From positions 2,106,300 through 2,118,799 of the forward strand of contig CAJNDS010002523.1 of assembly GCA_905221605.1 (NCBI GenBank): a stretch of DNA of 12,500 bases, given 5' to 3'. The position numbers and the translations under genes were made by a program. The notes under the pieces were generated by a model. That model made no database searches. It had not been told where the DNA came from and saw only the letters and a program-made list of their open reading frames with translations. Shown here one piece after another: positions 6,401-10,440 of the stretch; position 1 is the first letter of the stretch, and each line of letters opens with the position of its first letter. The DNA comes from Symbiodinium natans. Taxonomy: Eukaryota > Sar > Dinophyceae > Suessiales > Symbiodiniaceae.

Positions 6401-8684
6401 CCCAGAAGCAAAAGCAAGTGTTAAAGTATCGTACTCCAAAGCCCAGGGGGAAAGGATGAATGCCGATCTTTGCCACGGAACAGAGGCGCTGCTCCGGATC
6501 GCGGTGGTCATCAGGAAGAGCGCGTCGAACTCCTGGAGCCTGCGCACCTTGGTAGCCCAAAGAAACTCTATCATAGCAAGGGCACCCTTCTTTTGGTTGG
6601 TTACTTTATCAGGAACCTTGAACCAAAAAGAGGGAAAAATATGTACCACTGGGCTACCAGGGCACCAGCCGAAGAAGCCGAAGAAGGCGGAAGATTCGCC
6701 CGAGCCGCAGGATCTGGCTGTTGATCGGCAAGGTGGTGATGAACTGCTCCGCCAGCCAGACCGAGATCACGCAGAAATCCAGCCAGTTCCATGTTTCCCT
6801 AAAGAAGCCGAGGCCCTCTGCAAAGAGCCGGATCGAGACCTCCACCTTTTAGTCCCTCTCTCTCTTAGGGGAATTAGGAGATTAAGCCGACTAAGCCATA
6901 TATTAGCGCCTTATGTCCCCCTATATGGGTGGCTGTCAAAATTAGGGGCCCCTTTTGACTATTTAGGGTACCCCACCAAAAGGGACCATAATTTTGCCAA
7001 CTACCCACATGCAACCTTCCAAGGGATTCATATCGTGGACCTATTTTTTCCTACAGGTAGGGAGCCAGCAAAGACGAGGAAGCAGGGCAACACCACACCA
7101 CCACCTTGAACTTGAAGCCTTGACCTCCTCCCCCCCCCCCCCCCCCACTTCCACCCTAAACTCCCCAAACTTCCCTCAAAGGCACGGTAACCCTAAACCC
7201 TAAACCCTAAACCCCAAACCCCAAACCCTAAACCCTAAACCCCCTTAAGAGGCACTGTAAAGATCACTCCGAAGGCCATCTCCAGCACGTAGAAGGCGTC
7301 TGTCGCGCCAGGCCAGAAGCCTTCCTGGGGAGGGTCTGGGAAGCCCAGGTCCTTCGAGCAGCTTGGGGTTTAGGGTTTAGGGTTTAGGGTTTAGGGTTTA
7401 GGGTTTAGGGTTTGGGGTTTAGGGTTTAGGGTTTGGGGTTTAGGGTTTAGGGTTTAGGGTGTAGGGTTTAGGGCTTAGGGTTTAGGGTGTAGGGTTTAGG
7501 GTGTAGGGTTTAGGGTTTAGGGTGTAGGGTTTAGGGTTTAGGGTTTCGGGTTTAGGGTTTAGGGTGTAGGGTTTGGGGTTTAGGGTTTAGGGTGTAGGGT
7601 TTAGGGTTTAGGGTTTGGGGCTTGGGGTTTGGGGATTGGGGTTTGGGGTTTAGGGCTCAGGGCTTAGGGTTTAGGGTTCAGTTTACGGGCGTTGGGGCTG
7701 CGAGCTTGGGAAACAGGATCCATCCCTAGATCCCAATCCTTAAGATCCCAAACCCTATACAGCCCCTGAACAATCCAAACCCTAAGCCAGCCTTATAAAC
7801 ACCCCTAATCCCTGCACCCTAGACCCTAAACCCTGAAACACTGAAACCCTGAAACCCTAAACCCTCCTAAACCCTGAAACCCTCAAACCCTAAAACCCGA
7901 AAACCCTAACCCCGAAAAACGAGTAATTTCGGGGCCTGAATCATTCGAACAGGGGGTTGTGGGAATACTTCGAGTAGTTATTCCGACCCTTAAAGTAGGC
8001 CTAACCCCTCAAACTCCAAACTCCTAAACTCCTAAACTCCTAAACTCCTAAACTCCTAAACTCCTAAACTCCTAAACTCCTCAACTCCTCAACTCCTCAA
8101 CTCCTAAACTCCTAAACTCCTAAACTCCTAAACTCCTAAACTCCTAAACTCCTAAACTCCTAAACTCCTAAACTCCTAAACCCTAAACCCCATACCCTAA
8201 ACCCCAAACCCTCCAGAAATCCTGGGAGAGCAAGAGCCCGCGATACTGTGCTTCGAAGGCGAAGACCACCGCGTTGCACAGTATGAGCGCACACATCACG
8301 CCTGGGTTTAGGGTTTAGGGTTTAGGGTTAAAGGTTCAAGGCTTCATCTAGCGTCCATCGGGCTTAAAACCCTCAACCCCCCCCCCCCCCCAAACCCAGA
8401 CTAGAACAGCAGAGTATGTTCCCAGAATAGGGGCACCCCTTTTCGACCCCAAACAGAATACGTATCCCCTAAAAGGGACCCCCAAAAAGGGTACCCCTTT
8501 TTGCGAAAACCCCAGCATGCTTAGCCCTAAACCCTAAACCGTAAACCCTAAACCCTAAACCCGAAACCCTAAACCCTAAACCGTCCGGGGGGCAGTCGGT
8601 GCACGGGTGCGCCACGATCTTGCGTAGAAAGGGGCGCAGGCCCCCGTCCATATTCCTTGGGGACTCGGGGTGGCTCAAGAAATA
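384..8684 (-). CDS. Single-domain voltage-gated cation channel with C-terminal EF-hands (13 exons, partial at both ends)
   Basis: Plasma- or endo-membrane ion channel of the voltage-gated cation family (NaV/CaV-like fold, one six-helix domain, presumably a tetramer) with calcium-binding EF-hands after S6. Hand-threaded exons on the minus strand: 8684-8582, 8301-8210, 7351-7256, 6845-6666, 6547-6482, 5883-5795, 4748-4695, 3172-3065, 2108-2018, 1590-1465, 1325-1296, 875-834, 482-384. They join in one frame to 392 codons with no internal stop. Seen directly: S1 with EAQYRG at its end, S2 with FYVLE and FGVIFTVE, S3 with NWLDF, an arginine-every-third-residue S4, S5, a pore helix with YEYFGTFSRS, S6 with HKVTMGFAVIGVINAV, and two EF-hand loops. 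This layout is common in predicted dinoflagellate proteins usually labelled sodium or calcium channel subunits. Start codon and N-terminus unresolved; the C-terminus runs off the window or was not found. Donors are a mix of GT, GC and apparently GA; the GA ones are the least certain boundaries. Confidence 0.93.
488..603. repeat. 9-mer GGGTTTATA array flanked by a 29-bp direct repeat
   Basis: About 13 units of GGGTTTATA with variants (GGTTTGTA, AGGTTTATA). It is an expanded-length relative of TTTAGGG. It is immediately flanked by AGTGTCCAGCATCTTGAAAA and the following nine bases at 459-487 and again at 604-632, identical over 29 bp. Confidence 0.9.
634..780. repeat. Degenerate TTTAGGG array
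   Basis: Mixed TTTAGGG, CTTAGGG, TCTAGGG and GTATAGGG units in the intron between the linker-helix exon and EF-hand 2. No coding signal. Confidence 0.8.
834..875 (-). CDS. Channel exon: linker helix between the EF-hands
   Basis: Fourteen codons: VWLAAMELDVSNVE. W-L-x-A-M-E-L-D-V between two EF-hands is a recurrent feature of dinoflagellate channels of this type. Acceptor GGAAG|GTATGG. The last codon GAG is followed by an intron beginning GAGCTCC, parallel to the GAG|GAG boundary of EF-hand 1. Confidence 0.82.
900..1285. repeat. Degenerate telomere-like units in both orientations
   Basis: CCCTAAA units (903-972 and 1175-1275) flank a middle part (1000-1150) with G-rich AGGGGTTGAGGG-like variants. 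It fills the 420-nt intron between the EF-hand 1 micro-exon and the linker-helix exon. The inward-facing orientations would let the transcript fold back. Confidence 0.75.
1296..1325 (-). CDS. Channel micro-exon: F-helix of EF-hand 1
   Basis: Ten codons, EFQQIMKNND, completing EF-hand 1 after the loop. It is very short (30 nt), but it supplies the expected E12 and a standard F-helix. Acceptor GGCGAG|GAG. The donor GAC|GTGAAT is the GT that joins in frame to VWLAAMELDV; the family usually has one or two more residues here, so this boundary may be off by a few bases. Confidence 0.75.
1360..1440. repeat. Head-to-head TTTAGGG / CCCTAAA array
   Basis: AGGGTTTAGGGTTTAGGGCTAG at 1360-1381 turns directly into CCCTAAACCCTAACCC. 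The switch point GGGCTAGCCC (1375-1384) is a perfect palindrome. It lies within the 139-nt intron that splits EF-hand 1. Confidence 0.85.
1465..1590 (-). CDS. Channel exon: post-S6 helix and EF-hand 1
   Basis: Forty-two codons: VAYLDDTVMVREKTKAMRAH, then VAKMSELFHDA and the calcium loop DTSGDGKVDYEE (completed by the next exon). The loop has D1, S3, D5, G6, D9 and E12, a canonical EF-hand. The helix before it (KMSELF) fits the E-helix. Acceptor GAGAG|GTGG. The exon ends TATGAG, with an intron that starts GAGACG, so a GA donor is needed to keep D-Y-E-E-F. Confidence 0.93.
1621..2016. repeat. TTTAGGG array containing a long 8-mer TTTTAGGG block
   Basis: From about 1801 to 1924 the unit is TTTTAGGG, about 15 near-perfect copies; on either side the normal 7-mer and other variants occur. 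The array runs up to the donor of the S6 exon, whose intron begins GCCCTAAACC. Between about 1680 and 1790 there is some unique sequence. Confidence 0.92.
2018..2108 (-). CDS. Channel exon: S6 helix (inner gate)
   Basis: One carry-over base plus 30 codons: SVVICLMHKVTMGFAVIGVI then NAVLMQETFK. HK-x3-GFAV-x-GVI followed by MQETFK is the S6 signature of these channels; the conserved N is within the gate. Acceptor TTTTCAG|G. The donor is GC, and the intron starts as the repeat itself (AAG|GCCCTAAACC). Joining to the next exon gives QETFKVAYLDD. Confidence 0.95.
2140..3058. repeat. Telomere-like arrays in the pore/S6 intron
   Basis: CCCTAAA units at 2281-2350 are followed by three long TTTAGGG arrays at 2462-2580, 2688-2842 and 2934-3040. 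The spacers of about 80-110 nt hold unique sequence (for example 2390-2455, 2845-2930) and a 14-C run at 2611-2624. The intron is 955 nt. The arrays are nearly perfect 7-mers, which suggests recent growth. Confidence 0.93.
3065..3172 (-). CDS. Channel exon: pore helix, selectivity filter and post-filter segment
   Basis: Thirty-five codons with YEYFGTFSRSLLSLFELTL, the filter region LTLANF, and APITRLLVEDVSEW leading to S6. This is the most diagnostic exon of the gene. The filter lacks the acidic residue found in the TLESW-type filters of bacterial sodium channels (E to A, W to F by simple alignment). Acceptor AAAAAAG|G; the donor that preserves the frame is GC (GAATG|GCGGGG). Confidence 0.95.
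3181..3290. repeat. TTTAGGG then TTAGGGC array
   Basis: Starts as TTTAGGG directly next to the pore exon acceptor region, then becomes a run of AGGGCTT units. At the right it passes into about 400 nt of unique sequence (3300-3715) with no recognised gene; the short frames there have no signature. Confidence 0.85.
3716..4145. repeat. Degenerate telomere-like sequence
   Basis: Three CCCTAAA units at 3719-3741, then a long stretch of scattered GGGTT/AGGGTTT variants, with a better block (TTTGGGG/TTTAGGG) at 3991-4040. Much older or more mutated than the clean arrays nearby. Unique sequence at 4150-4260 shows one open minus frame (GHQREGVPPPKGGPGPGRE) without support as an exon. Confidence 0.7.
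4267..4366. mobile_element. Foldback element 1 of a cluster in the turret/pore intron
   Basis: About 40-bp arms (4267-4310 and 4328-4366) with a 17-nt loop. They share TTCCCCCTT, CAGTC and AGTAGGGATTG in order with a few gaps and mismatches. A strong hairpin on either strand. No coding capacity, so a miniature inverted-repeat element is the simplest reading. Confidence 0.68.
4391..4442. mobile_element. Foldback element 2 (52-bp hairpin)
   Basis: TGGCGCAGAAGC (4391-4402) pairs with GCTTCTGCACCA (4431-4442) at 11 of 12 positions, and an inner pair AGGTTGG / CCGACCT continues the stem. It begins 24 bp after element 1 and ends 29 bp before element 3. Confidence 0.5.
4472..4618. mobile_element. 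Foldback element 3 with terminal inverted repeats
   Basis: TACTTGGAGG at 4472-4481 is inverted exactly at the right end (4608-4617). The similarity continues inward through GGTAC and AACCCA for about 34 bp. The centre includes a small palindrome, CCCTAGTAGGG, and a repeated ATAAGTRCAG motif. 147 bp in all, with no protein signature. Confidence 0.58.
4619..4670. repeat. 14-mer CCCTAAACCCGAAA array
   Basis: About 3.5 copies of a dimeric unit, one CCCTAAA plus one CCCGAAA, next to foldback element 3 and just 3' of the turret exon. Confidence 0.85.
4695..4748 (-). CDS. Channel exon: turret between S5 and the pore helix
   Basis: Seventeen codons plus partial codons at both ends: FGYFFDPEAADQAAQLR, then a split valine codon. 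Acidic, variable turret sequence is expected here. Splicing with a GC donor (CGT|GCCGC) gives QLRVYEYFGTF at the junction, a good family-like run; a GT donor two bases upstream would shift the frame. Acceptor CCAAG|GTTC. Confidence 0.8.
4798..5400. repeat. TTTAGGG arrays in the S5/turret intron
   Basis: Clean arrays at 4798-4866 and 5258-5398, joined by about 390 nt of partly unique sequence (4867-5250) with scattered variants and two CCCTAAA-type units (5108-5150). No coding signal in the spacer; the local hairpin CCCTTAAAGAAGGG (4881-4894) is short. Confidence 0.85.
5530..5740. repeat. Three degenerate copies of a roughly 60-80-bp repeat
   Basis: Each copy contains AATAATCGGTTCC or a close variant, then AAGGACCCC, then CGAATTTCGGAA or a variant. 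Copies start near 5530, 5611 and 5673. The sequence differs from the telomere-like arrays around it and lies within the 1,046-nt intron between S5 and the turret exon. The reading frame across it (5661-5386) shows no protein signature. Confidence 0.6.
5738..5790. repeat. CCCTAAA array abutting the S5 exon donor
   Basis: Seven or so units with CCCTGAA variants. The intron starts inside or right beside this array. Confidence 0.88.
5795..5883 (-). CDS. Channel exon: S5 helix
   Basis: Begins VLGWTMALLIVCQLLLALVV and continues to QQVLPPCLQ. It joins the previous exon as RSSAS-VLGWT in phase 0. The hydrophobic helix with a polar Q in the middle matches S5. The 5' boundary (CGCAAG|GTTTTG) is clear. 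The 3' boundary is inferred: only a GA donor (AA|GAGGG) keeps the frame into the next exon, because the nearby GT (AGAGG|GTTC) would break it. Confidence 0.87.
5890..6075. repeat. TTTGGGG / TTTAGGG array
   Basis: Two blocks of TTTGGGG (about 5893-5912 and 5941-6000) alternate with TTTAGGG. It begins right next to the S5 exon acceptor. The following 6076-6336 is unique sequence with an A11 run (6158-6168) and no gene that I can support. Confidence 0.88.
6337..6441. mobile_element. Foldback element with a 20-bp palindrome, in the S4-S5/S5 intron
   Basis: Arms CTTTGGAGTA (6337-6346) and TACTCCAAAG (6432-6441) are perfect 10-bp inverted repeats. Between them lies a perfect 20-bp palindrome, TAAAAAGTATATACTTTTTA (6358-6377). 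It is AT-rich compared with its surroundings and contains no telomere-like units. It lies near the 5' splice site of a 598-nt intron. Probably a short non-autonomous element or introner remnant. Confidence 0.55.
6482..6547 (-). CDS. Channel exon: end of S4 and the S4-S5 linker
   Basis: Twenty-two codons, phase 0: VRRLQEFDALFLMTTAIRSS followed by AS. It adds two more arginines to S4, giving seven in all with the previous exon, six of them at strict three-residue spacing. The FDALFLMTTAIRSS linker is characteristic of this channel group. Acceptor CCAAG|GTGC, donor TCT|GTTCCG. The intron upstream of it is the introner-like element at 6548-6665. Confidence 0.93.
6548..6665 (-). mobile_element. 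Introner-like element forming a whole 118-nt intron
   Basis: The intron between the two S4 exons has terminal inverted repeats TGGTAGCCCA (6550-6559) and TGGGCTACCA (6650-6659), 10 of 10 paired, lying 2-6 nt inside the splice sites. Outside them a 5-bp direct repeat, GGTGC on the coding strand, is present once at each end (6544-6548 and 6662-6666). The donor GT comes from one copy and the final G of the acceptor AG from the other. Terminal inverted repeats plus target duplication plus exact coincidence with an intron is what introner elements look like. An inner stem (6590-6598 with 6621-6630) makes it largely foldback. Confidence 0.72.
6666..6845 (-). CDS. Channel exon: end of S2, S3 and most of the S4 voltage sensor
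   Basis: Largest exon, 60 codons. It begins VEVSIRLFAEGLGFF, then S3 (TWNWLDFCVISVWLAEQF, with the conserved Asp after NWL), the S3-S4 loop TTLPINS, and S4 ILRLGRIFRLLRLLRL. Arginines at every third position are the voltage-sensing charges. Acceptor AAAAG|GTGG, donor CTG|GTGCCC. A long antisense reading frame overlaps this exon but carries no protein signature. Confidence 0.95.
6923..7010. mobile_element. Foldback element in the S2/S3 intron
   Basis: About 30-bp arms at 6927-6957 and 6977-7006 pair with roughly three quarters identity; they share GGGT, CAAAATTA and CCCTTTTG in the same order. The loop is 19 nt. The 410-nt intron otherwise holds unique sequence, a 17-C run (7130-7146) and a CCCTAAA array. 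A family resemblance exists to sequence at 8428-8482. Confidence 0.6.
7188..7243. repeat. CCCTAAA array
   Basis: About seven units with CCCCAAA variants, just 3' of the S2 exon. It is preceded by a pure run of 17 C (7130-7146). Confidence 0.88.
7256..7351 (-). CDS. Channel exon: S1-S2 loop and S2 helix
   Basis: Thirty-two codons, phase 0 at both ends. The extracellular loop is proline/glycine rich (DLGFPDPPQEGFWPG), then S2 starts at ATDAFYVLEMAFGVIFT. In voltage sensors S2 carries an aromatic and acidic charge-transfer site; the E of YVLE and the E that begins the next exon (TVE) fit this. Acceptor CGAAG|GACC, donor ACA|GTGCCT. Confidence 0.9.
7366..7683. repeat. Long TTTAGGG array with GTGTAGGG variants
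   Basis: More than 40 units over about 315 nt. GTGTAGGG recurs at irregular intervals in the middle, and TTTGGGG recurs at the right end. It begins a few bases from the S2 exon acceptor. Confidence 0.92.
7808..7915. repeat. CCCTAAA / CCCTGAAA array, opposite orientation
   Basis: Same 858-nt intron as the array at 7366-7683 but in the other orientation, so the two could pair in RNA. Variants with an extra A (CCCTAAAA, CCCGAAAA). Confidence 0.85.
8011..8180. repeat. 8-mer CTCCTAAA array
   Basis: About 20 copies of CTCCTAAA, with three consecutive CTCCTCAA units near 8080-8100. It runs directly into CCCTAAA units and then the S1 exon donor. The unit differs from CCCTAAA by an inserted T and looks like a separately amplified derivative. 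Confidence 0.93.
8210..8301 (-). CDS. Channel exon: S1 helix
   Basis: Thirty codons after a two-base carry-over. The hydrophobic stretch VMCALILCNAVVFAF is followed by EAQYRGLLLSQDFWR. Ending S1 with ExQYRG is a strong family signature in dinoflagellate single-domain channels. Acceptor CCCAG|GCGTG; donor AGG|GTTTGG, again inside a telomere-like array. Joining to the previous exon gives PPDG-VMCAL in frame. Confidence 0.88.
8304..8583. repeat. Intron between the pre-S1 and S1 exons: arrays and unique core
   Basis: TTTAGGG units at 8304-8328 next to the acceptor; CCCTAAA units at 8524-8580 next to the donor, where the repeat provides the GT. Between them: a 15-C run (8377-8391) and a GC-box-like foldback-prone stretch (8428-8515) containing the near-palindrome AAAAAGGGTACCCCTTTTT. 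Confidence 0.82.
8582..8684 (-). CDS. Channel exon: cytosolic segment before S1
   Basis: Encodes 34 residues plus one base, from YFLSHPESPRNMDGG to CTDCPPD, with LRPFLRKIVAHP in the middle. A basic helix ending in HP just before S1 is typical of these channels. The acceptor is CCCAG at 8685-8689. The donor is G|GTTTAGGG, that is, a telomere-like repeat unit forms the 5' splice site. An earlier in-frame acceptor (TTTAG followed by GG at about 8700) could add about six residues, so the 5' boundary is less certain than the 3' one. Confidence 0.72.
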
Positions 8685-8696
8685 CTGGGATCGTCC

Positions 8697-9178
8697 AACC
8701 CCTAAACCCTAAAAAACCCTAAACCCTTAACCCTCAACCCTAAACCCTAAAGCCTAAACCCTGAACCCTAAACCCTAAACCCTAAACCCTACACCCTGCT
8801 GTAAACCCTACACCTAAACCCTAAACCCTAAACCCAGCCCCAAGTACGGTTTAGGGCTTAGGGTTTGGGGTTTGGGGTTTCTTCCGTGGGTGTGCAAGGT
8901 GACTCATAGCACCTCTGTGGCTACAGAGGCTGACCCTCGGTGGACGTCTAGGGTTTAGGGTTTGGGGTTTAGGGTTTAGGGATTGGGGTTTAGGGTCTAG
9001 GTTTAGGGTTTAGGGCTAGGGTTGAGGGGTTTGGGGTTTTGGGGTTTCCCGAAGTTGGCATAGTAGGGACCCCCTGCTGTCCCACTTCTCAGGCTTTAGG
9101 GTTTAGGGTTTAGGGTTTAGGGTTTAGGGTTTAGGGTTTGGGGTTTAGGGTTTAGGGTTTAGGGTTTAGGGTTTGCTG
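8697..9178. repeat. Telomere-like arrays upstream of the first secure channel exon
   Basis: CCCTAAA at 8698-8835, then TTTAGGG/TTTGGGG at 8848-8880, 8950-9045 and 9093-9174. Small unique islands lie between (8884-8948, 9050-9090). Confidence 0.88.
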
Positions 9179-9181
9179 CAC

Positions 9182-9241
9182 CCAATCGCGAATTTTGGAA
9201 GTTTGTTTAGCGGAGAACTGCTGAGAATTGCGCTCAGCGAC
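9182..9241 (-). CDS. Candidate N-terminal exon of the channel
   Basis: Bounded by TTTAG|G and G|GTGCAG and open for 20 codons as VAERNSQQFSAKQTSKIRDW, a hydrophilic sequence suited to a cytosolic N-terminus. Another frame is also open over part of it. It is placed only because it sits between arrays, upstream of the first secure exon and on the same strand. No homology signature. Confidence 0.35.
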
Positions 9242-9272
9242 CTAAAGAACATCCCCCAGAACCTCGTAAGCG

Positions 9273-9530
9273 AAACCCTAAACCCTAAACCCTAAACCCT
9301 GAACCCTAAACCCTAAACCCTAAACCCTAAACCCCCTAAGCCCACAACGCTTGACCCCCGAGGCTCAGGGAATCTGTGCGCCGCAAGGACTTCTTGCTCT
9401 GCGCGCGCTCCCTTCCGAGCCTGTCGAGGGCTTTAGAGTTTTTGGCTTAGGGCTTAGAGCGTAGGGTTTAGGGCTTAGGGCTTAGGGCTTAGTTTAGGAT
9501 TTAGGGTTTAAGGTTCAGGATTGCCCCTAA
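9273..9530. repeat. CCCTAAA array, then TTAGGGC-type array
   Basis: Clean CCCTAAA units at 9275-9336 and degenerate GGGCTTA units at 9440-9520, around the coding-like island 9350-9430. This is the right-hand limit of dense telomere-like sequence in the window. Confidence 0.87.
9350..9430 (-). other. Possible further N-terminal coding segment
   Basis: Non-repetitive GC-rich island between telomere-like arrays. Two minus-strand frames are open: one reads DRLGRERAQSKKSLRRTDSL, the other, after an AG|G at about 9414, ARKGARAEQEVLAAH. Both look protein-like and I cannot choose. Similar small islands at 9050-9097 (one frame reads EKWDSRGSLLCQLRE) and 8884-8948 are equally undecided; the latter contains a 7-bp-stem hairpin at 8912-8929. 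Confidence 0.25.
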
Positions 9531-9865
9531 ACACCCAAAAGACCTTTAGCTTCAGAGGCCCATAACTGAAACTCCCTGCATACATGACACAACCTTCAAA
9601 CTGAAGATCTTTTGGGAACATCTGCGAACTCTTGGCTAGGGTTTGGTACCATGGTCTAAGCGAAGGGAGGCGGCCTCCAGAGCTTCGCCGTGGACTGAGA
9701 TGCCGCGTAGTCCATAGGATTGCTCTCTTTTGCCCGAGCAGCTGCATCCTCCTTGTGGCTGTTCGGTGCGCGACGTGAACTTAAGGGCTTCGGGTGTATC
9801 GGATTCAGGGGAAAGGCTTTCCCCCTAGACACCGAAATCCTACTTTAAAGGCGGAAGGGTCTTTG
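9530..9865 (-). other. Non-repetitive region at the presumed 5' end of the channel gene
   Basis: No telomere-like arrays. Short open minus-strand frames include an ATG at about 9721 reading MDYAASQSTAKLWRPPPFA before a stop, and another ATG giving about 79 residues over 9747-9508. Neither has a recognisable signature. A weak imperfect inverted repeat spans 9649-9722. This could hold the first exon or promoter; the sequence does not decide. Confidence 0.3.
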
Positions 9866-10039
9866 TTTTTGCAAAGGTCCGGCTCGGCCGTGCTCCCCTT
9901 GCAAAAGCGTGGCTTGGTTTCGGTTCCTTGTTCGGTCGCAAATCCTGGAATTAAATGGCAGGTTGGGTGGGGCGGGGGAGGCGGCCCTCTATATATGCTT
10001 GTGCACCATGCAAACAGGATGCTCGCATGATGGGCTTGA

Positions 10040-10075
10040 GACAGCCCCCCCCACCCCCCCCTCCCCGCCCCCATT
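10040..10075. repeat. C-rich low-complexity tract
   Basis: Almost pure C with a few A, T and G. The complementary strand could form G-quadruplexes. No coding role is apparent; the frames across it are repeat products. Confidence 0.8.
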
Positions 10076-10173
10076 CCTTAAAAAGAGGGTGTTGCAGCCC
10101 CCTGCCCCCATTGACGAACTCGCACGATCTGTTTGGAAGGGAGAATCATATGCTTTGACGCACGCAAGCGCAG

Positions 10174-10310
10174 GAGCCGAGCCAAGCAACCCAGGCCAAG
10201 CGAGCCAGCCAAGCCCAACCAAGCCAAAACAAGCCAGGCCAGGCCAAACCAAGCGAAGCCAAGCCGAGCAGAGCGAGCGAAGCCAAGCCAAGACAAGCCG
10301 AGCCGCACCT
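10174..10310. repeat. Degenerate AAGCC/GCCAAGC array
   Basis: Tandem pentamer-like units AAGCC with insertions (CCAAGCC, AGGCC, GAGCC), about 135 nt. It explains the low-complexity frames rich in alternating Leu/Ala/Trp/Gly on the minus strand and Ala/Lys/Pro/Ser/Gln on the plus strand. Confidence 0.88.
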
Positions 10311-10371
10311 TTGTAAGGGGACATGGCCGAGCCACACCTGTGCAAAAAAAAAAAAAAAGGGGCCCCTAGTT

Positions 10372-10440
10372 AAACCCAACCCTAAACCATGAAATCCTAA
10401 ACCCTGAACCCTAACCCCAAACCATGAAATCCTAAATCCT
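10372..10440. repeat. Small CCCTAAA-like cluster in the intergenic region
   Basis: A handful of CCCTAAA, CCATGAAAT and CCTGAACC units. Isolated traces of TTTAGGG also occur at 10572-10585. Beyond about 10.6 kb I see no more telomere-like units. Confidence 0.75.

Larger units (their letters stand above)
9866..10348. repeat. Long-range inverted repeat, arms about 50 bp
   Basis: The arm at 9866-9916 (TTTTTGCAAAGGTCCGGCTC onward) pairs with the reverse complement of 10297-10348 at roughly 75-80% identity; both share TTTTTGCA, GGCTCGGCC and TCCCCTT in order. Each arm also contains two related half-units. The right arm borders a 15-A run (10344-10358) and the AAGCC array. Could be the ends of a degraded mobile element, or an inverted copy of the array edge. 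Confidence 0.6.

Noticed and set aside
6456-7109. Plus-strand open frame of 217 codons, the longest in the window
   Set aside because: It lies antisense to the S2-S4 and S4-S5 linker exons, which are secure, and passes through introns and foldback sequence. Its translation has no domain-like pattern.
1801-8180. A CRISPR array
   Set aside because: Tandem units of 7-14 nt have no unique spacers and occur in eukaryotic introns.
1-9530. A true chromosome end or subtelomere
   Set aside because: Arrays are short, in both orientations, interrupted, and lie between in-frame exons of one gene; no terminal one-direction tract is seen.
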